A DNA stretch of 64,000 bases from Bacillota bacterium (GTDB lineage: Bacteria; Bacillota; Clostridia; Christensenellales; SZUA-584). The notes beneath the pieces are model-generated. The model saw only the letters and a list, made by a program, of their open reading frames with translations, had not been told where the DNA came from and ran no database searches. The position numbers were made by a program, and so were the translations under genes. This document shows, one piece after another, positions 35,285 to 44,029 of this stretch. The number at the start of each line of letters is the position of its first letter. Position 1 is the first letter of the stretch. The DNA lies in contig JAEYKW010000008.1 in assembly GCA_023408075.1 (NCBI GenBank), positions 62,001 through 126,000 on the forward strand, written 5' to 3'.

Positions 35285-37342
35285 TTATGGCCGGACTTTG
35301 AACCCTGCCTTAAAGGTGGTTCTTTGAATGGGTTTGTCCAGCAGTGTCAGCATCGCGGGCAGGAAGCAAACCACCATCAGCATGGACAGCAGCGTGCCGC
35401 GGCCGAGCAGCAGCCCCAGCCCCGATATCACATTGTTTGACGACGCAAAATACAGCGTGAAGCCCGCCGTCGCAAGGGTGAGCCCCGAAACCAATATCGA
35501 CTTAAAGCTGCTGCCCAGCGCAGCGCGGGCGGCTTCGCGCCGCAGCATCCGTTTTCTGAATGTCATATAGCGGTTGGTCAATAATATCGCGTAATCCACC
35601 GTGGCCCCGAGCTGCACCGTGCACAGCACCAGATATCCCATGAAGTTTATCGAATCGCCGCTGAAATACGGAATCGAGAGGTTGATCCATATTGCCGTTT
35701 CGATGGTTAAGAGCAATATGACGGGCAGCAGAGCCGATCTGAATGTGACCAGCAGCACCGCGAAAATTGAGACAATGGCAATCAGGTTGATCATGCCGGT
35801 GTCCTGCTTCACAACATTTTTCATATCATAAAGGTTTGCGCTCTGCCCGGCGGAATAAAACGTGTCGCCGTAATAGGATGCCACTTTTTCATTGATGCTT
35901 TCCACCGTTTGGAACGCGGTATCGCCCTCCTCAGGCGTATTGGTGTAGACGATGATGCGCGCATAGTTTAGCGAGTAAAACTGTTCGGTTATCTGCATGT
36001 CCAGAAAATCAGACGGTATTGCCGCGCCGACCTGAGTCGTATACGACGCGACGCCGGTCACATGGTCAAGCTTTTTAATATCGTCGCAGAGCGCCTGCTC
36101 CTTTGCGACGTCGCCCTTGGGAACAAGAAGCGCCATGATCGTCGATTTTCCGAATACGTCTTTGATGGCGGCGCTGTCCTGCGCGCTGCGGGTATTCGGT
36201 ACCGCATTTTCGTTGCCGTATGTGAAGCCCGTTTGGCTCTGGCCTAAAAAGCAGGGGACGATCAGCAAGGCGACGGCCACAATCGCCGGTACCGCGATCT
36301 TCGACATGACGCTGTAAACATTTTTAAAGCTCGGCATGAGCTCCCGGTGGTTCGTTTTGTCGATGAGCTTATATAAGCCCAGTGTGAGCGCGGGCAGGAA
36401 AACCATGACCGATACAAAGCTGAGCACGATTCCTTTCGCGAGCGTCAGCCCCAAATCGGCCCCGATTCTGAAATTCATAAACACAAGCGCCAAAAACCCG
36501 AATAATGTGGTCGCCGCGCTGGCTGCCACGGTGGACATCGACTCCTTGACGGATTGCCGCATCGCTGCTTCCACGGTGGTGAATTTCTTTCTGTTGTCGG
36601 CAAAGCTGTGCAGCAGAAAAATCGCATAGTCGAGCGTGCAGGCCATCTGCAGTATGGGGCTGACTGAATTTGTCATAAACGATATTTCACCAAATATGAT
36701 ATTCGTCCCCATGTTGATCAGTATGGAAATGCCGATGGCCGCCAGAAAAAGCAGCGGCTCTATCCACGATGTGGTGGACAGCACGAGCAGCAAAATAATG
36801 GCGGGCAGCAGGACGGCCATCGCATTGAGGACCTCTGGCCCGGCTGCATTCTGAATGGCGACAAGGCTCGGCGCTTCACCCGAAAGCGCGTTGCCGTCCC
36901 CGATCAGGGTCAGTATCTGTTCGCAGGCCCGCTTTTCCATCCCTTTATCAATGGTCACCGAAAAGAGGGCATTACCGTCTTTATAAAAGCCTTCAATCGT
37001 ATCCGTATCTCCCATTTGCAGCGGCTGTTTGATATCCGTGATGTCATCCAGCCAGAGAACCTGCGAAACGCCGTCGATCAAAGAGAGTTTTTGTTTATAA
37101 TCCATCGCCTCCATAATCGACACGTCTTTCACCATCACGCTGGCGTTCGGAATCGGCTGCGTAAATTCCTCGTCCATAATTTGCACGGCTTTTGTGGACT
37201 GCGCGTTGGGCGGAAGATAATCGACCATGTTGTAGTTGACGTTCACGAGCGCCTGAAGCAATACGCTTATCAGTGCTGCGGCAATGAATAAAATGATCAC
37301 GGCCTTTTTATGCCGGGTGATAGTCTCGGTGAATCTGTCCAT
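35285..37342 (-). CDS. MMPL/RND-family membrane exporter
   Basis: This 685-residue transporter has a first membrane helix (about 15-33), an extracellular loop, five to six helices (about 175-345), a second loop with a YSAGQSANLYDM segment, and six more helices (about 510-670). Motifs such as ACTLDYAIFLLHSF and GATVDYAILLTNRY repeat in the two halves, typical of MMPL duplicated domains where the central aspartates carry protons. It could export lipids or amphiphilic drugs. Divergent from it is a TetR-like regulator, and the two share a promoter region. Confidence 0.88.
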   Translation of the reverse strand: MDRFTETITRHKKAVIILFIAAALISVLLQALVNVNYNMVDYLPPNAQSTKAVQIMDEEFTQPIPNASVMVKDVSIMEAMDYKQKLSLIDGVSQVLWLDDITDIKQPLQMGDTDTIEGFYKDGNALFSVTIDKGMEKRACEQILTLIGDGNALSGEAPSLVAIQNAAGPEVLNAMAVLLPAIILLLVLSTTSWIEPLLFLAAIGISILINMGTNIIFGEISFMTNSVSPILQMACTLDYAIFLLHSFADNRKKFTTVEAAMRQSVKESMSTVAASAATTLFGFLALVFMNFRIGADLGLTLAKGIVLSFVSVMVFLPALTLGLYKLIDKTNHRELMPSFKNVYSVMSKIAVPAIVAVALLIVPCFLGQSQTGFTYGNENAVPNTRSAQDSAAIKDVFGKSTIMALLVPKGDVAKEQALCDDIKKLDHVTGVASYTTQVGAAIPSDFLDMQITEQFYSLNYARIIVYTNTPEEGDTAFQTVESINEKVASYYGDTFYSAGQSANLYDMKNVVKQDTGMINLIAIVSIFAVLLVTFRSALLPVILLLTIETAIWINLSIPYFSGDSINFMGYLVLCTVQLGATVDYAILLTNRYMTFRKRMLRREAARAALGSSFKSILVSGLTLATAGFTLYFASSNNVISGLGLLLGRGTLLSMLMVVCFLPAMLTLLDKPIQRTTFKAGFKVRP

Positions 37343-37366
37343 AACGGCTCCTTAAACAACAGATGG

Positions 37367-37395
37367 TTGAAAAAACACACGGTTTGAATTATAAT
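37367..37395 (+). promoter_or_regulatory. promoter of the TetR-like regulator
   Basis: TTGAAA (37367-37372), a 17-nt spacer, then TATAAT (37390-37395). The operator palindrome begins at the next base. Confidence 0.6.
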
Positions 37396-37416
37396 CGACA
37401 TTATGTCGGGTTACAA
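37388..37416 (-). promoter_or_regulatory. promoter of the MMPL operon
   Basis: On the minus strand TTGTAA (37416-37411), a 17-nt spacer and TATAAT (37393-37388). The -10 box overlaps that of the opposite promoter because the core ATTATAAT reads as a -10 on both strands. Confidence 0.6.
37396..37408. promoter_or_regulatory. TetR-type operator candidate
   Basis: CGACAT-T-ATGTCG is a perfect 13-bp palindrome. It lies between the -35 and -10 boxes of the MMPL promoter and at the start site of the regulator promoter, so one bound dimer would shut both. Confidence 0.6.
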
Positions 37417-37503
37417 CCAACAGATGCCCGCCTGATGTCCGTTAGCCGACACGGCATCTGCATTCTGTTGGATAAAATTTATGAATTTTTTGGGAGGGCG
37501 GCA

Positions 37504-38073
37504 TTGAAAGAAAACAAAACGGACCGCCGGGTAAAATACACAAAAACCGTGCTGAAGGATGCGCTTGTGCATTTTATGCAAAAGCAGCATATTTCGAGCA
37601 TTTCGGTCAAGTCACTTTGTGAAACGGCGGATATCAACCGCAGCACTTTTTACGCCCATTATACGGATCAGTACGATCTGCTCCGCCAGATTGAAGAAAA
37701 CGTGATCACCAATTTAAGGCTCCATCTGGAGCAGCAGGATTATAACAACGTTCTCCCGGTATCGGCGCAGGTCATGACGCGTATTTTGAAATACGCAAAA
37801 GAAAACGCCGAGCTGTTTCAAGTGCTGCTCAGTGAAAACTGCGACTTCGCTTTCCAGAAGGATGTTCTGGCGCTGTCTCAGATCGTCTCGTCTCAATACA
37901 ATAAAGCGCTTGATACGCGGACGAAGGATTATCTGGAGGCGTACAGCATCACCGGGTGCATCAGTATATTTCAAAAGTGGCTCAAGGACGGTACGGTTGA
38001 ATCGGCTGAAGAGATTACCGAATTGATATTAAAATTGGTGTTTAACGGAACAGCCAGCTTTCAGGGCAAATAA
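37504..38073 (+). CDS. TetR/AcrR-family transcriptional regulator
   Basis: A 189-residue regulator. The helix-turn-helix occupies residues about 12-60 (VLKDALVHFMQ, then SVKSLCETADINRSTFYAHY) and the rest is an all-helical ligand domain. TTG 37504 has GGGAGGG 5 nt before it and is preferred over the open frame upstream. It faces the MMPL operon and the palindrome at 37396-37408. Likely role: repressor of the exporter released by an exported compound. Confidence 0.88.
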   Translation: MKENKTDRRVKYTKTVLKDALVHFMQKQHISSISVKSLCETADINRSTFYAHYTDQYDLLRQIEENVITNLRLHLEQQDYNNVLPVSAQVMTRILKYAKENAELFQVLLSENCDFAFQKDVLALSQIVSSQYNKALDTRTKDYLEAYSITGCISIFQKWLKDGTVESAEEITELILKLVFNGTASFQGK

Positions 38074-38167
38074 CGGGAACAATTGAGGCTTTTCTGCGAT
38101 GCTTATCAATTAAGCACATCCTATAATAAGCATATTTTTGGAATATCGCGAAGTTATCCGGCGCTTA

Positions 38168-38200
38168 TTGCATATTGATATAACTTAAGATATATTAAGT
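38168..38200 (+). promoter_or_regulatory. promoter with overlapping inverted repeat
   Basis: TTGCAT (38168-38173), a 17-nt spacer, then TATATT (38191-38196). ACTTAA-GATATA-TTAAGT (38183-38200) is a perfect inverted repeat that covers the -10 box and is a candidate operator for the acyltransferase-like/acyl-CoA ligase operon. Confidence 0.55.
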
Positions 38201-38239
38201 ACAGTCATCATTCTATTTTTCATACAAAGGGGTATCAAT

Positions 38240-39061
38240 ATGGCGAAAAGAGACGGACGCGTTGTCAAGGTGCATGCGTTAAACGCAATGTTTCCCTATA
38301 TGATGCGCACAAGGACGGAATCACTCGTTTATTTCAATACGGCGCTCGATGTCGAAAATTTGCTCTCTTATATCGAAAAGAAGCAGGCGCAGGGCATAGA
38401 AATCAAATTCTTTCAGATGTTCGTCGCCTCCGTTGTCAAGCTCATCAAGGAGCGCCCGCACCTCAACCGGTTCGTATCGGGACGCAGGCTCTACCAGCGC
38501 AACGACATCAAGCTGTCTTTCATCGCCAAAAAGGCAGCCTCCGACGAAAGCGAAGAGACGAATGTGGCGCTCACGTTTAACGAAAGCACAACCTTTGAGG
38601 ACGTGATCAGCAAGCTTAAAAAAGATATCAAAACAGCCAAATCCGACGACGTGAAAAAGGATGACGACAAAGTCATCGAAACGCTGATGAAGCTGCCGCG
38701 TTTTATATTGCGCGCGCTGTTCGCGTTGCTGCGGTGGCTGGATTTTTACTTTAATATGCCGAGGATGTTCGCGGATGTGGACCCGCTGCGCTGCAGTGTC
38801 TACATTGCGAATCTCGGGAGCATCGGTATTGAGGCGCCGTTTCACCACCTGTTCGAATGGGGCAACTGCTCGGTGTTTATCGCCATCGGCAAAATCGGGT
38901 ACAAGCCCGTGGCTTTGGAGGATGGGACGATCGTCGCGAGAAAAATGGTCGAGGTGAAGGTGTCGCTCGACGAGAGAATCGCGGACGGGTTTTACTTTGC
39001 GCGTTCATTGGAGCTCATGGAAAATTATCTGAAAAATCCTGAATCCATTGAAAGCCTGTGA
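38240..39061 (+). CDS. 2-oxoacid dehydrogenase E2-like acyltransferase fold protein, catalytic His missing
   Basis: This 273-residue protein resembles the catalytic (CAT-fold) domain of E2 acyltransferases but has no lipoyl domain or E1/E3-binding domain. The family active-site motif HRxxDG appears as ERIADG at residues 245-250, so the catalytic histidine is replaced by Glu245 while Asp249 stays. A hydrophobic basic stretch at about 150-175 (LPRFILRALFALLRWLDFYF) may bind membrane or lipid. It overlaps or abuts the acyl-CoA ligase gene. It may be a non-catalytic acyl carrier-binding protein or use different chemistry. Confidence 0.75.
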   Translation: MAKRDGRVVKVHALNAMFPYMMRTRTESLVYFNTALDVENLLSYIEKKQAQGIEIKFFQMFVASVVKLIKERPHLNRFVSGRRLYQRNDIKLSFIAKKAASDESEETNVALTFNESTTFEDVISKLKKDIKTAKSDDVKKDDDKVIETLMKLPRFILRALFALLRWLDFYFNMPRMFADVDPLRCSVYIANLGSIGIEAPFHHLFEWGNCSVFIAIGKIGYKPVALEDGTIVARKMVEVKVSLDERIADGFYFARSLELMENYLKNPESIESL

Positions 39062-39075
39062 GTGAGGTGAACAGC

Positions 39076-40812
39076 ATGGATACCGGAATTTATAAAGGAA
39101 ACAAAGTTAAGAAGCCTTGGCTTAAACTATACGGAGATATCCCCGAATTTACGGAAGTCCCGGACGTGACGATGTACGAGCTGCTGCGTGATACTGCGCT
39201 CAAATACCCCGGTAAAACAGCGATCGATTACATGGGGGCGCAGATTCCGTTTGGAAAGCTGCTCTCGATGATCGACCGGTGTGCGGCCGCGTTTGTCGCT
39301 TACGGGGTGAAGCCGGGCGACAGCGTGCTGCAGTCTATGCCCAACATCCCGAATGCGCTCATCATTTTTTATGCGCTCAACAAGATCGGCGCGCGTGTGG
39401 CGATGACGCATCCGCTGTACTCGTCCAATGAACTGGCGCAATATGTCAAGGAGACGGACAGTGTCTGGTGTGTCACGGTGGATATGTTTTACGACCGGTT
39501 TAAGGACATCCTTCGCCCGGATCAAAAGCTGCTGATCACAAAAATATCCGACTTTCTGCCTCAATCCAAAAAACTGATGTTCAACATCATCAAAGGCGGG
39601 CAGAACAAAATCCCCGAAGACGGCAGGGTCGTTTTGTGGAAGGATTTCTTGAAGAAAGCCGAAGGAACGAAAAACCCCTATGAGCGGCGCATTGACCCCA
39701 AAGAAGGCGCTGTCGTGCTGTTTTCGGGCGGCACAACGAATATGCCCAAAGGGATTCTGTTGTCCTCGTACAATTTTAACGCACTGTCCGCGATCATCGC
39801 GCCGTTTGCCAAGTTCACGAAGGACGACAGCGTCATCGCGATACTGCCGGTCTTCCACGGATTCGGCCTTGGCATCTGCATCCATTCGATTATCTGCAAC
39901 GGCGGAACGGTGTTCCTCGAGCCGAAGTTTGGCACGAAGATATACATTGACAGCTTGAGAAAACATCAGCCGACGTTCATTGCGGGCGTGCCCACAATGT
40001 TTGAAGCGATGCTGCGCGATAAGAACTTCGCCAAGGTCCGCTTCAACCGCCTCAAAGCGATATACAGCGGCGGCGACAGCCTGTCTCCCGAGCTGAAAGC
40101 CCGTTTTGACGAACGGCTCAAAGCGCAGGGCAGCAAGGTGGAGCTTGCCGAAGGATACGGCCTTACCGAAACCGTCACGGGTTGCGTGCTGACCCCGCCG
40201 AGCCTGTACCGCCGGGGCGCCATCGGCATCCCCATGCCGGGCATGCTCGCCAAGGTGGTCAATATGGAGACGAAGGAAGAAATCCCGTATGGCGAGAACG
40301 GAGAGATCGCGCTTTCCGGCCCCACGCTGATGCTTGAATACATCAATCATCCCGAAGAGACCGCGAAGACCATTCGCACAGACGAAGACGGCATCCGGTG
40401 GCTGTATACGGGCGACATCGGCTGCATGGATGAAGACGGGTATCTCTATTTCAAGAGCCGCGAAAAGCGCATGCTCAAGGTGTCCGGCGTGAACGTTTAC
40501 CCCATGCAGGTCGAGCAGGTGCTCGAGACGCATGACCTCGTGTTCCGGGCCTGTGTTGTGGGCGTGCCGGACGATTATCAGATGACGAGCGTCAAAGCGT
40601 ACATCGTGCTGGAGGATCAAGCGCTGGCGACGGACGAGACAAAGAAAACGCTGCTGAAGCACTGCCAGAAACACCTGATTAAATGGAGCGTCCCGCGTGC
40701 GATTGAGTTCCGCGATAAGCTGCCGACCACGCTTGTGGGCAAGGTGGAGTACAGTGCGCTCGAAAAGTCACACATCACGGCGGAGGATCTCGCGCTGGCG
40801 TGCGCGGAATAG
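39076..40812 (+). CDS. acyl-CoA synthetase (AMP-forming, ANL family)
   Basis: A 578-residue ligase that activates a carboxylic acid as an acyl-adenylate and transfers it to CoA or another thiol. Motifs are the phosphate loop FSGGTTNMPKG, YGLTET, the hinge YTGDIGCMDEDGYL, KVSGVNVYPMQVEQ, and the catalytic lysine in TLVGKVEY near the end. ATG 39076 has GAGGTGA 6 nt upstream; an in-frame GTG at 39058 overlaps the previous stop. It is co-transcribed with the E2-like protein, which may act on its product. Chain length preference is unknown. Confidence 0.9.
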   Translation: MDTGIYKGNKVKKPWLKLYGDIPEFTEVPDVTMYELLRDTALKYPGKTAIDYMGAQIPFGKLLSMIDRCAAAFVAYGVKPGDSVLQSMPNIPNALIIFYALNKIGARVAMTHPLYSSNELAQYVKETDSVWCVTVDMFYDRFKDILRPDQKLLITKISDFLPQSKKLMFNIIKGGQNKIPEDGRVVLWKDFLKKAEGTKNPYERRIDPKEGAVVLFSGGTTNMPKGILLSSYNFNALSAIIAPFAKFTKDDSVIAILPVFHGFGLGICIHSIICNGGTVFLEPKFGTKIYIDSLRKHQPTFIAGVPTMFEAMLRDKNFAKVRFNRLKAIYSGGDSLSPELKARFDERLKAQGSKVELAEGYGLTETVTGCVLTPPSLYRRGAIGIPMPGMLAKVVNMETKEEIPYGENGEIALSGPTLMLEYINHPEETAKTIRTDEDGIRWLYTGDIGCMDEDGYLYFKSREKRMLKVSGVNVYPMQVEQVLETHDLVFRACVVGVPDDYQMTSVKAYIVLEDQALATDETKKTLLKHCQKHLIKWSVPRAIEFRDKLPTTLVGKVEYSALEKSHITAEDLALACAE

Positions 40813-40860
40813 ATTTAACCGTATGGAGCTCGGCTGCATCGCCGCTGAAGCAACTGCTAA

Positions 40861-40894
40861 GGAAGCGTTTGTTATGCGATACGCTTCCTTTTTT
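40861..40894 (+). terminator. rho-independent terminator
   Basis: GGAAGCGT (40861-40868) pairs with ACGCTTCC (40881-40888), followed by six T. The remaining sequence to 41192 holds no gene; an extended -10 box TGATATAAT lies at 41145-41153 upstream of the agr-type regulator. Confidence 0.9.
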
Positions 40895-41192
40895 ATTTGC
40901 AGTCCCTTGTGCTGCTTTGGCTATGCAAAAAAACCAGGGGATATGTGTCAGCCAGAACGCATTGATAAGGTCGGCGTCAGCGCTTCAGAGCGCAGAATAT
41001 GAGAAATAGCTTACACAAATACGCATGGTTACGGCAGATATTATCCAAAATACAATTCGATTTTTTATTAAGATCAGCGGTTCGCGGACAGCCATAGCCG
41101 GGCAAATCATATATTTGCTTGTAAAATAGGGAGAATCGGGTTTATGATATAATATATATATTTATATTAGACAACGTAGGAGCAGCGTATTT

Positions 41193-41918
41193 ATGTTGAA
41201 AATAGCCATATGTGATGATGATACGCTTATATGTAATGAGCTCAAATCGATTGTTCAGGCTCTTTTGGAGTCTATTCAATATGAGTTTGATATTTTTACG
41301 TTTTGTGACGGCGAATCCCTGATTAAAAACATATCCGAGTCAAACAGTTATGATATTATTTTTCTCGATGTCCGCATGAATAAATTGAACGGCATACAAA
41401 CCGGAAAAGCCATTCGCAACCTCTTTCATGATGAAAGGACAAAAATCATATTCGTTTCGGCGATTAAAGACTATGTATTTGAAGCCTTTGATGCAAGACC
41501 CGTTAATTTCATCGTCAAGCCGGTCAGTAAAGACAAAGTGGAGAGAATACTTAAAAAGACGATTGCACTCATAGAGGAAGAACGCGGCGTTTTCATATAC
41601 AAAAGCGGCCATTACAACCTTTCGGTATACTTATCCGATATTCAATACTTTGAAAGCATGCTGAGAAAGGTCAGAATCGTGACATCCTCGAAAAGCGAAG
41701 AATACTATGGAACCATGTCCGATTTGCTCGACATGAATCTGCGCAATTTTATTCAAATACACCGATCTTATTTAATAAACGTCAGCCAAATTGATCAATA
41801 CAAATATACCTCGATGAGAATGAAAAACGGCCATGAACTGAACATCAGCCAAAACAAGCGTTCGGAAGTCATGGAAGCGCTGACGAAGATTACGCTCTCC
41901 AAGCTGAAGGAGTCCTGA
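41193..41918 (+). CDS. agrA: AgrA-type response regulator (REC-LytTR)
   Basis: A 241-residue regulator. The receiver domain has acidic DDD near residue 9, the phospho-acceptor in IIFLDVRM and the lysine in FIVKPVSK. The C-terminal LytTR DNA-binding domain (about 135-238) includes IQIHRSYLINVSQI. It is first in an agr-type locus and starts downstream of an extended -10 promoter. The symbol is used by analogy. Confidence 0.88.
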   Translation: MLKIAICDDDTLICNELKSIVQALLESIQYEFDIFTFCDGESLIKNISESNSYDIIFLDVRMNKLNGIQTGKAIRNLFHDERTKIIFVSAIKDYVFEAFDARPVNFIVKPVSKDKVERILKKTIALIEEERGVFIYKSGHYNLSVYLSDIQYFESMLRKVRIVTSSKSEEYYGTMSDLLDMNLRNFIQIHRSYLINVSQIDQYKYTSMRMKNGHELNISQNKRSEVMEALTKITLSKLKES

Positions 41919-41920
41919 TA

Positions 41921-43192
41921 TTGTTTGAAATTTTTTATTTAATTATCAATGGGTTCTCCAGTTACATCGTTCTGTACGCTTATTCTCTGATCCTTGGCAA
42001 ACGCAAGAGCGAACGTGCCGGTTATTATCTGACTTTTCTGGCTTATTTTCTAGTGACCAGCATTGTTTATCTGCTTTTTAACACCCCAATATTGAATATT
42101 CTGAGCAACATCGTCGTGCTGTTTGCGATGTCTTTTAACTATGAGGCCTCCATTACAAAGCGGATCATCGCGGCGTTGTCTTACTTTGTGTTTATGGCAG
42201 CCATTGAGAGCATCGTTGTGATGGTATATAACATGCTCGACCTGTCACCGCATCAGAAAACGGCCGAGATGACGCTGATATGGGGAATGGCCATATCAAA
42301 GCTGTTAACATTCCTGCTGTGCGTCATCATATTGAGAAGGTTTGATTTAAAAAACAGAATGAAAATGACGTTTAAACAAGTGTTGAGCGTTTTCGTGGTG
42401 GCTATCGGCATACTGGTATTAACCTACGTGCTGATGACGCTGCGATACGTCAATATGGTGCTGGAGCTTATCAGCATCACATCGCTGTTCGTCATTTGCA
42501 TATTCATATTCAATTTCGTCAATATCACGTCGAAAGAGTATTACGAAAAAGAGCAAAAGAAGCTGCTGGAGATGAAATCTGATTCGTATCTTAATGAACT
42601 CACAATCGTCAACAAGGCACAAAATGAGATCAGATTCCTAAAGCACGATATTGCCAATCATTTAAATACGATACAGCTGCTCATCATGAGGGGGGATGCG
42701 GCGAAAGCGCAGGACTATATTCAGAGCATTTCAAAAAAGATGAGCAGCATAGAAAAAGTCTCCAACAGCAATATAGCCGAGCTCGACAGCATTATCAATT
42801 TTAAAGTCAGCAGTGCCCGTGAGTGCGAAATAAAGGTGAACCCCACAATACAAATTAAAGAAGGCTTGCAGATTTCCCCGCAGGATTATATAAGCATCAT
42901 CGGCAACCTGTTTGACAACGCGATTGAGGCCGTCAACAACAAGCATATTGAAGACAGATACATCAACTTTACAATAGGCAGCATCAATGGGTTATTCGTT
43001 GTTGCGATGGAAAATCCGTATCATCATACGGTTTTAAGAAGCAACGGGCGGTTTCTCACAACAAAAAGGCGTCAGAAGGACCATGGATATGGCTTGCTTA
43101 ATGTGGAGACGATTGTACGCAAATACAACGGAACAACCCATATCTCATACGACAAAAACTTCATTGTTGAAATATCAATGGTCAATAAATAG
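41921..43192 (+). CDS. agrC: AgrC-type sensor histidine kinase
   Basis: A 423-residue kinase. The N-terminal about 200 residues form six to seven membrane helices, which in AgrC proteins receive the autoinducer. The kinase core follows: FLKHDIANHLNTIQ with the phospho-histidine, NLFDNAIEAVNN and HGYGLLNVETIVRKY. The start is TTG 41921, 2 nt after the regulator stop, with AAGGAG 8 nt upstream. Order relative to agrD and agrB differs from the staphylococcal BDCA. Confidence 0.88.
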   Translation: MFEIFYLIINGFSSYIVLYAYSLILGKRKSERAGYYLTFLAYFLVTSIVYLLFNTPILNILSNIVVLFAMSFNYEASITKRIIAALSYFVFMAAIESIVVMVYNMLDLSPHQKTAEMTLIWGMAISKLLTFLLCVIILRRFDLKNRMKMTFKQVLSVFVVAIGILVLTYVLMTLRYVNMVLELISITSLFVICIFIFNFVNITSKEYYEKEQKKLLEMKSDSYLNELTIVNKAQNEIRFLKHDIANHLNTIQLLIMRGDAAKAQDYIQSISKKMSSIEKVSNSNIAELDSIINFKVSSARECEIKVNPTIQIKEGLQISPQDYISIIGNLFDNAIEAVNNKHIEDRYINFTIGSINGLFVVAMENPYHHTVLRSNGRFLTTKRRQKDHGYGLLNVETIVRKYNGTTHISYDKNFIVEISMVNK

Positions 43193-43288
43193 TTTCCATT
43201 ACATTTTTACGTTGTTTCATGACGTTTTTGTTCTTTTCTTGTCTTATTGTGTTATGATCATGTCGAATAATGTAGGAGGTAATCAATC

Positions 43289-43420
43289 ATGAAAAAACTC
43301 AGTAAGATCATTGCTAGCTTCGGATTGCTGACAGCCAAGATGAGCGCAAATACAGCCTGTGTTATTTGGTGGCATCAGCCCAAAATGCCTGAGGGCATCA
43401 AGAAACTTCGCCGATTCTAA
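43289..43420 (+). CDS. agrD: cyclic autoinducer peptide precursor AgrD
   Basis: A 43-residue precursor. It has an amphipathic basic leader (residues 1-18), a core with NTACVIWW, and a conserved tail HQPKMPEGIKKLRRF. Cys24 would form the thiolactone with the carboxyl of Trp28, giving a five-residue ring of Cys-Val-Ile-Trp-Trp, the usual AgrD ring size, with the tail removed by AgrB. GTAGGAGG stands 9 nt before the ATG. The 96-bp gap from the kinase gene contains a TATGAT -10-like box at 43253 and two ACGTT half-sites (43209, 43222) that could be LytTR contacts. Confidence 0.9.
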   Translation: MKKLSKIIASFGLLTAKMSANTACVIWWHQPKMPEGIKKLRRF

Positions 43421-43423
43421 ACA

Positions 43424-44029
43424 ATGGTCGACAAAGTCACAGACTATCTGGTAACCAATAAAACGATTGAAGAAGAAGACCAGGAAATTTATTCTTATGG
43501 CTTAAAACAGGGCGCAATTATGTTGCTGCAAACATTTTCTGTGTTACTGATCGGTATCCTATGGGGAATGTGGTGGCAAAGCGTGCTGTTTATTTTTTCT
43601 TACACGCCGCTTCGCTTATCATCGGGAGGAATTCACGCCAACAGGCAATGGATCTGTTTCATTTGTACGGTGCTGCACTCTGTGCTTGTGCTGTTGGTCA
43701 TTAAATACATAGCGTGCTCGGATCTGCTTGTGATCACGATCATTGCCATATCCACACTCATCATATTGTTCTTAGCCCCCGTTGAGGATAAGAATAAGCC
43801 TTTTGATGAAGCGGAGCGGAAAATATTTAAGAAACGCACGAGAATTATGCTGGCTGTCGAACTGTTTGCGGTATTAACCCTGCTTCTTTTTGGACTCAGC
43901 GAGGCCGCAAAGTCTATTACCGTCACTCACGGCACTTTATCGATCATGGTGATTGCGGGAGCCGTTAAGAATACAATACAAACGCACCAACGTTCCAAGC
44001 CTCTTTTATCAACCGAGCGCTCCAAGTAA
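43424..44029 (+). CDS. agrB: AgrB peptide-processing membrane protease
   Basis: This 201-residue membrane endopeptidase cleaves the AgrD tail and helps form and export the ring. The catalytic pair is visible in SSGGIHANRQWICF: His71 and Cys78, seven residues apart as in characterised AgrB proteins. It starts 3 nt after the agrD stop, so the two are translated together. Four to six membrane helices follow. Confidence 0.9.
   Translation: MVDKVTDYLVTNKTIEEEDQEIYSYGLKQGAIMLLQTFSVLLIGILWGMWWQSVLFIFSYTPLRLSSGGIHANRQWICFICTVLHSVLVLLVIKYIACSDLLVITIIAISTLIILFLAPVEDKNKPFDEAERKIFKKRTRIMLAVELFAVLTLLLFGLSEAAKSITVTHGTLSIMVIAGAVKNTIQTHQRSKPLLSTERSK

Noticed and set aside
39127..40674. 515-codon minus-strand frame over the acyl-CoA ligase gene
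   Set aside because: Antisense to a gene with all ANL motifs; no start context.
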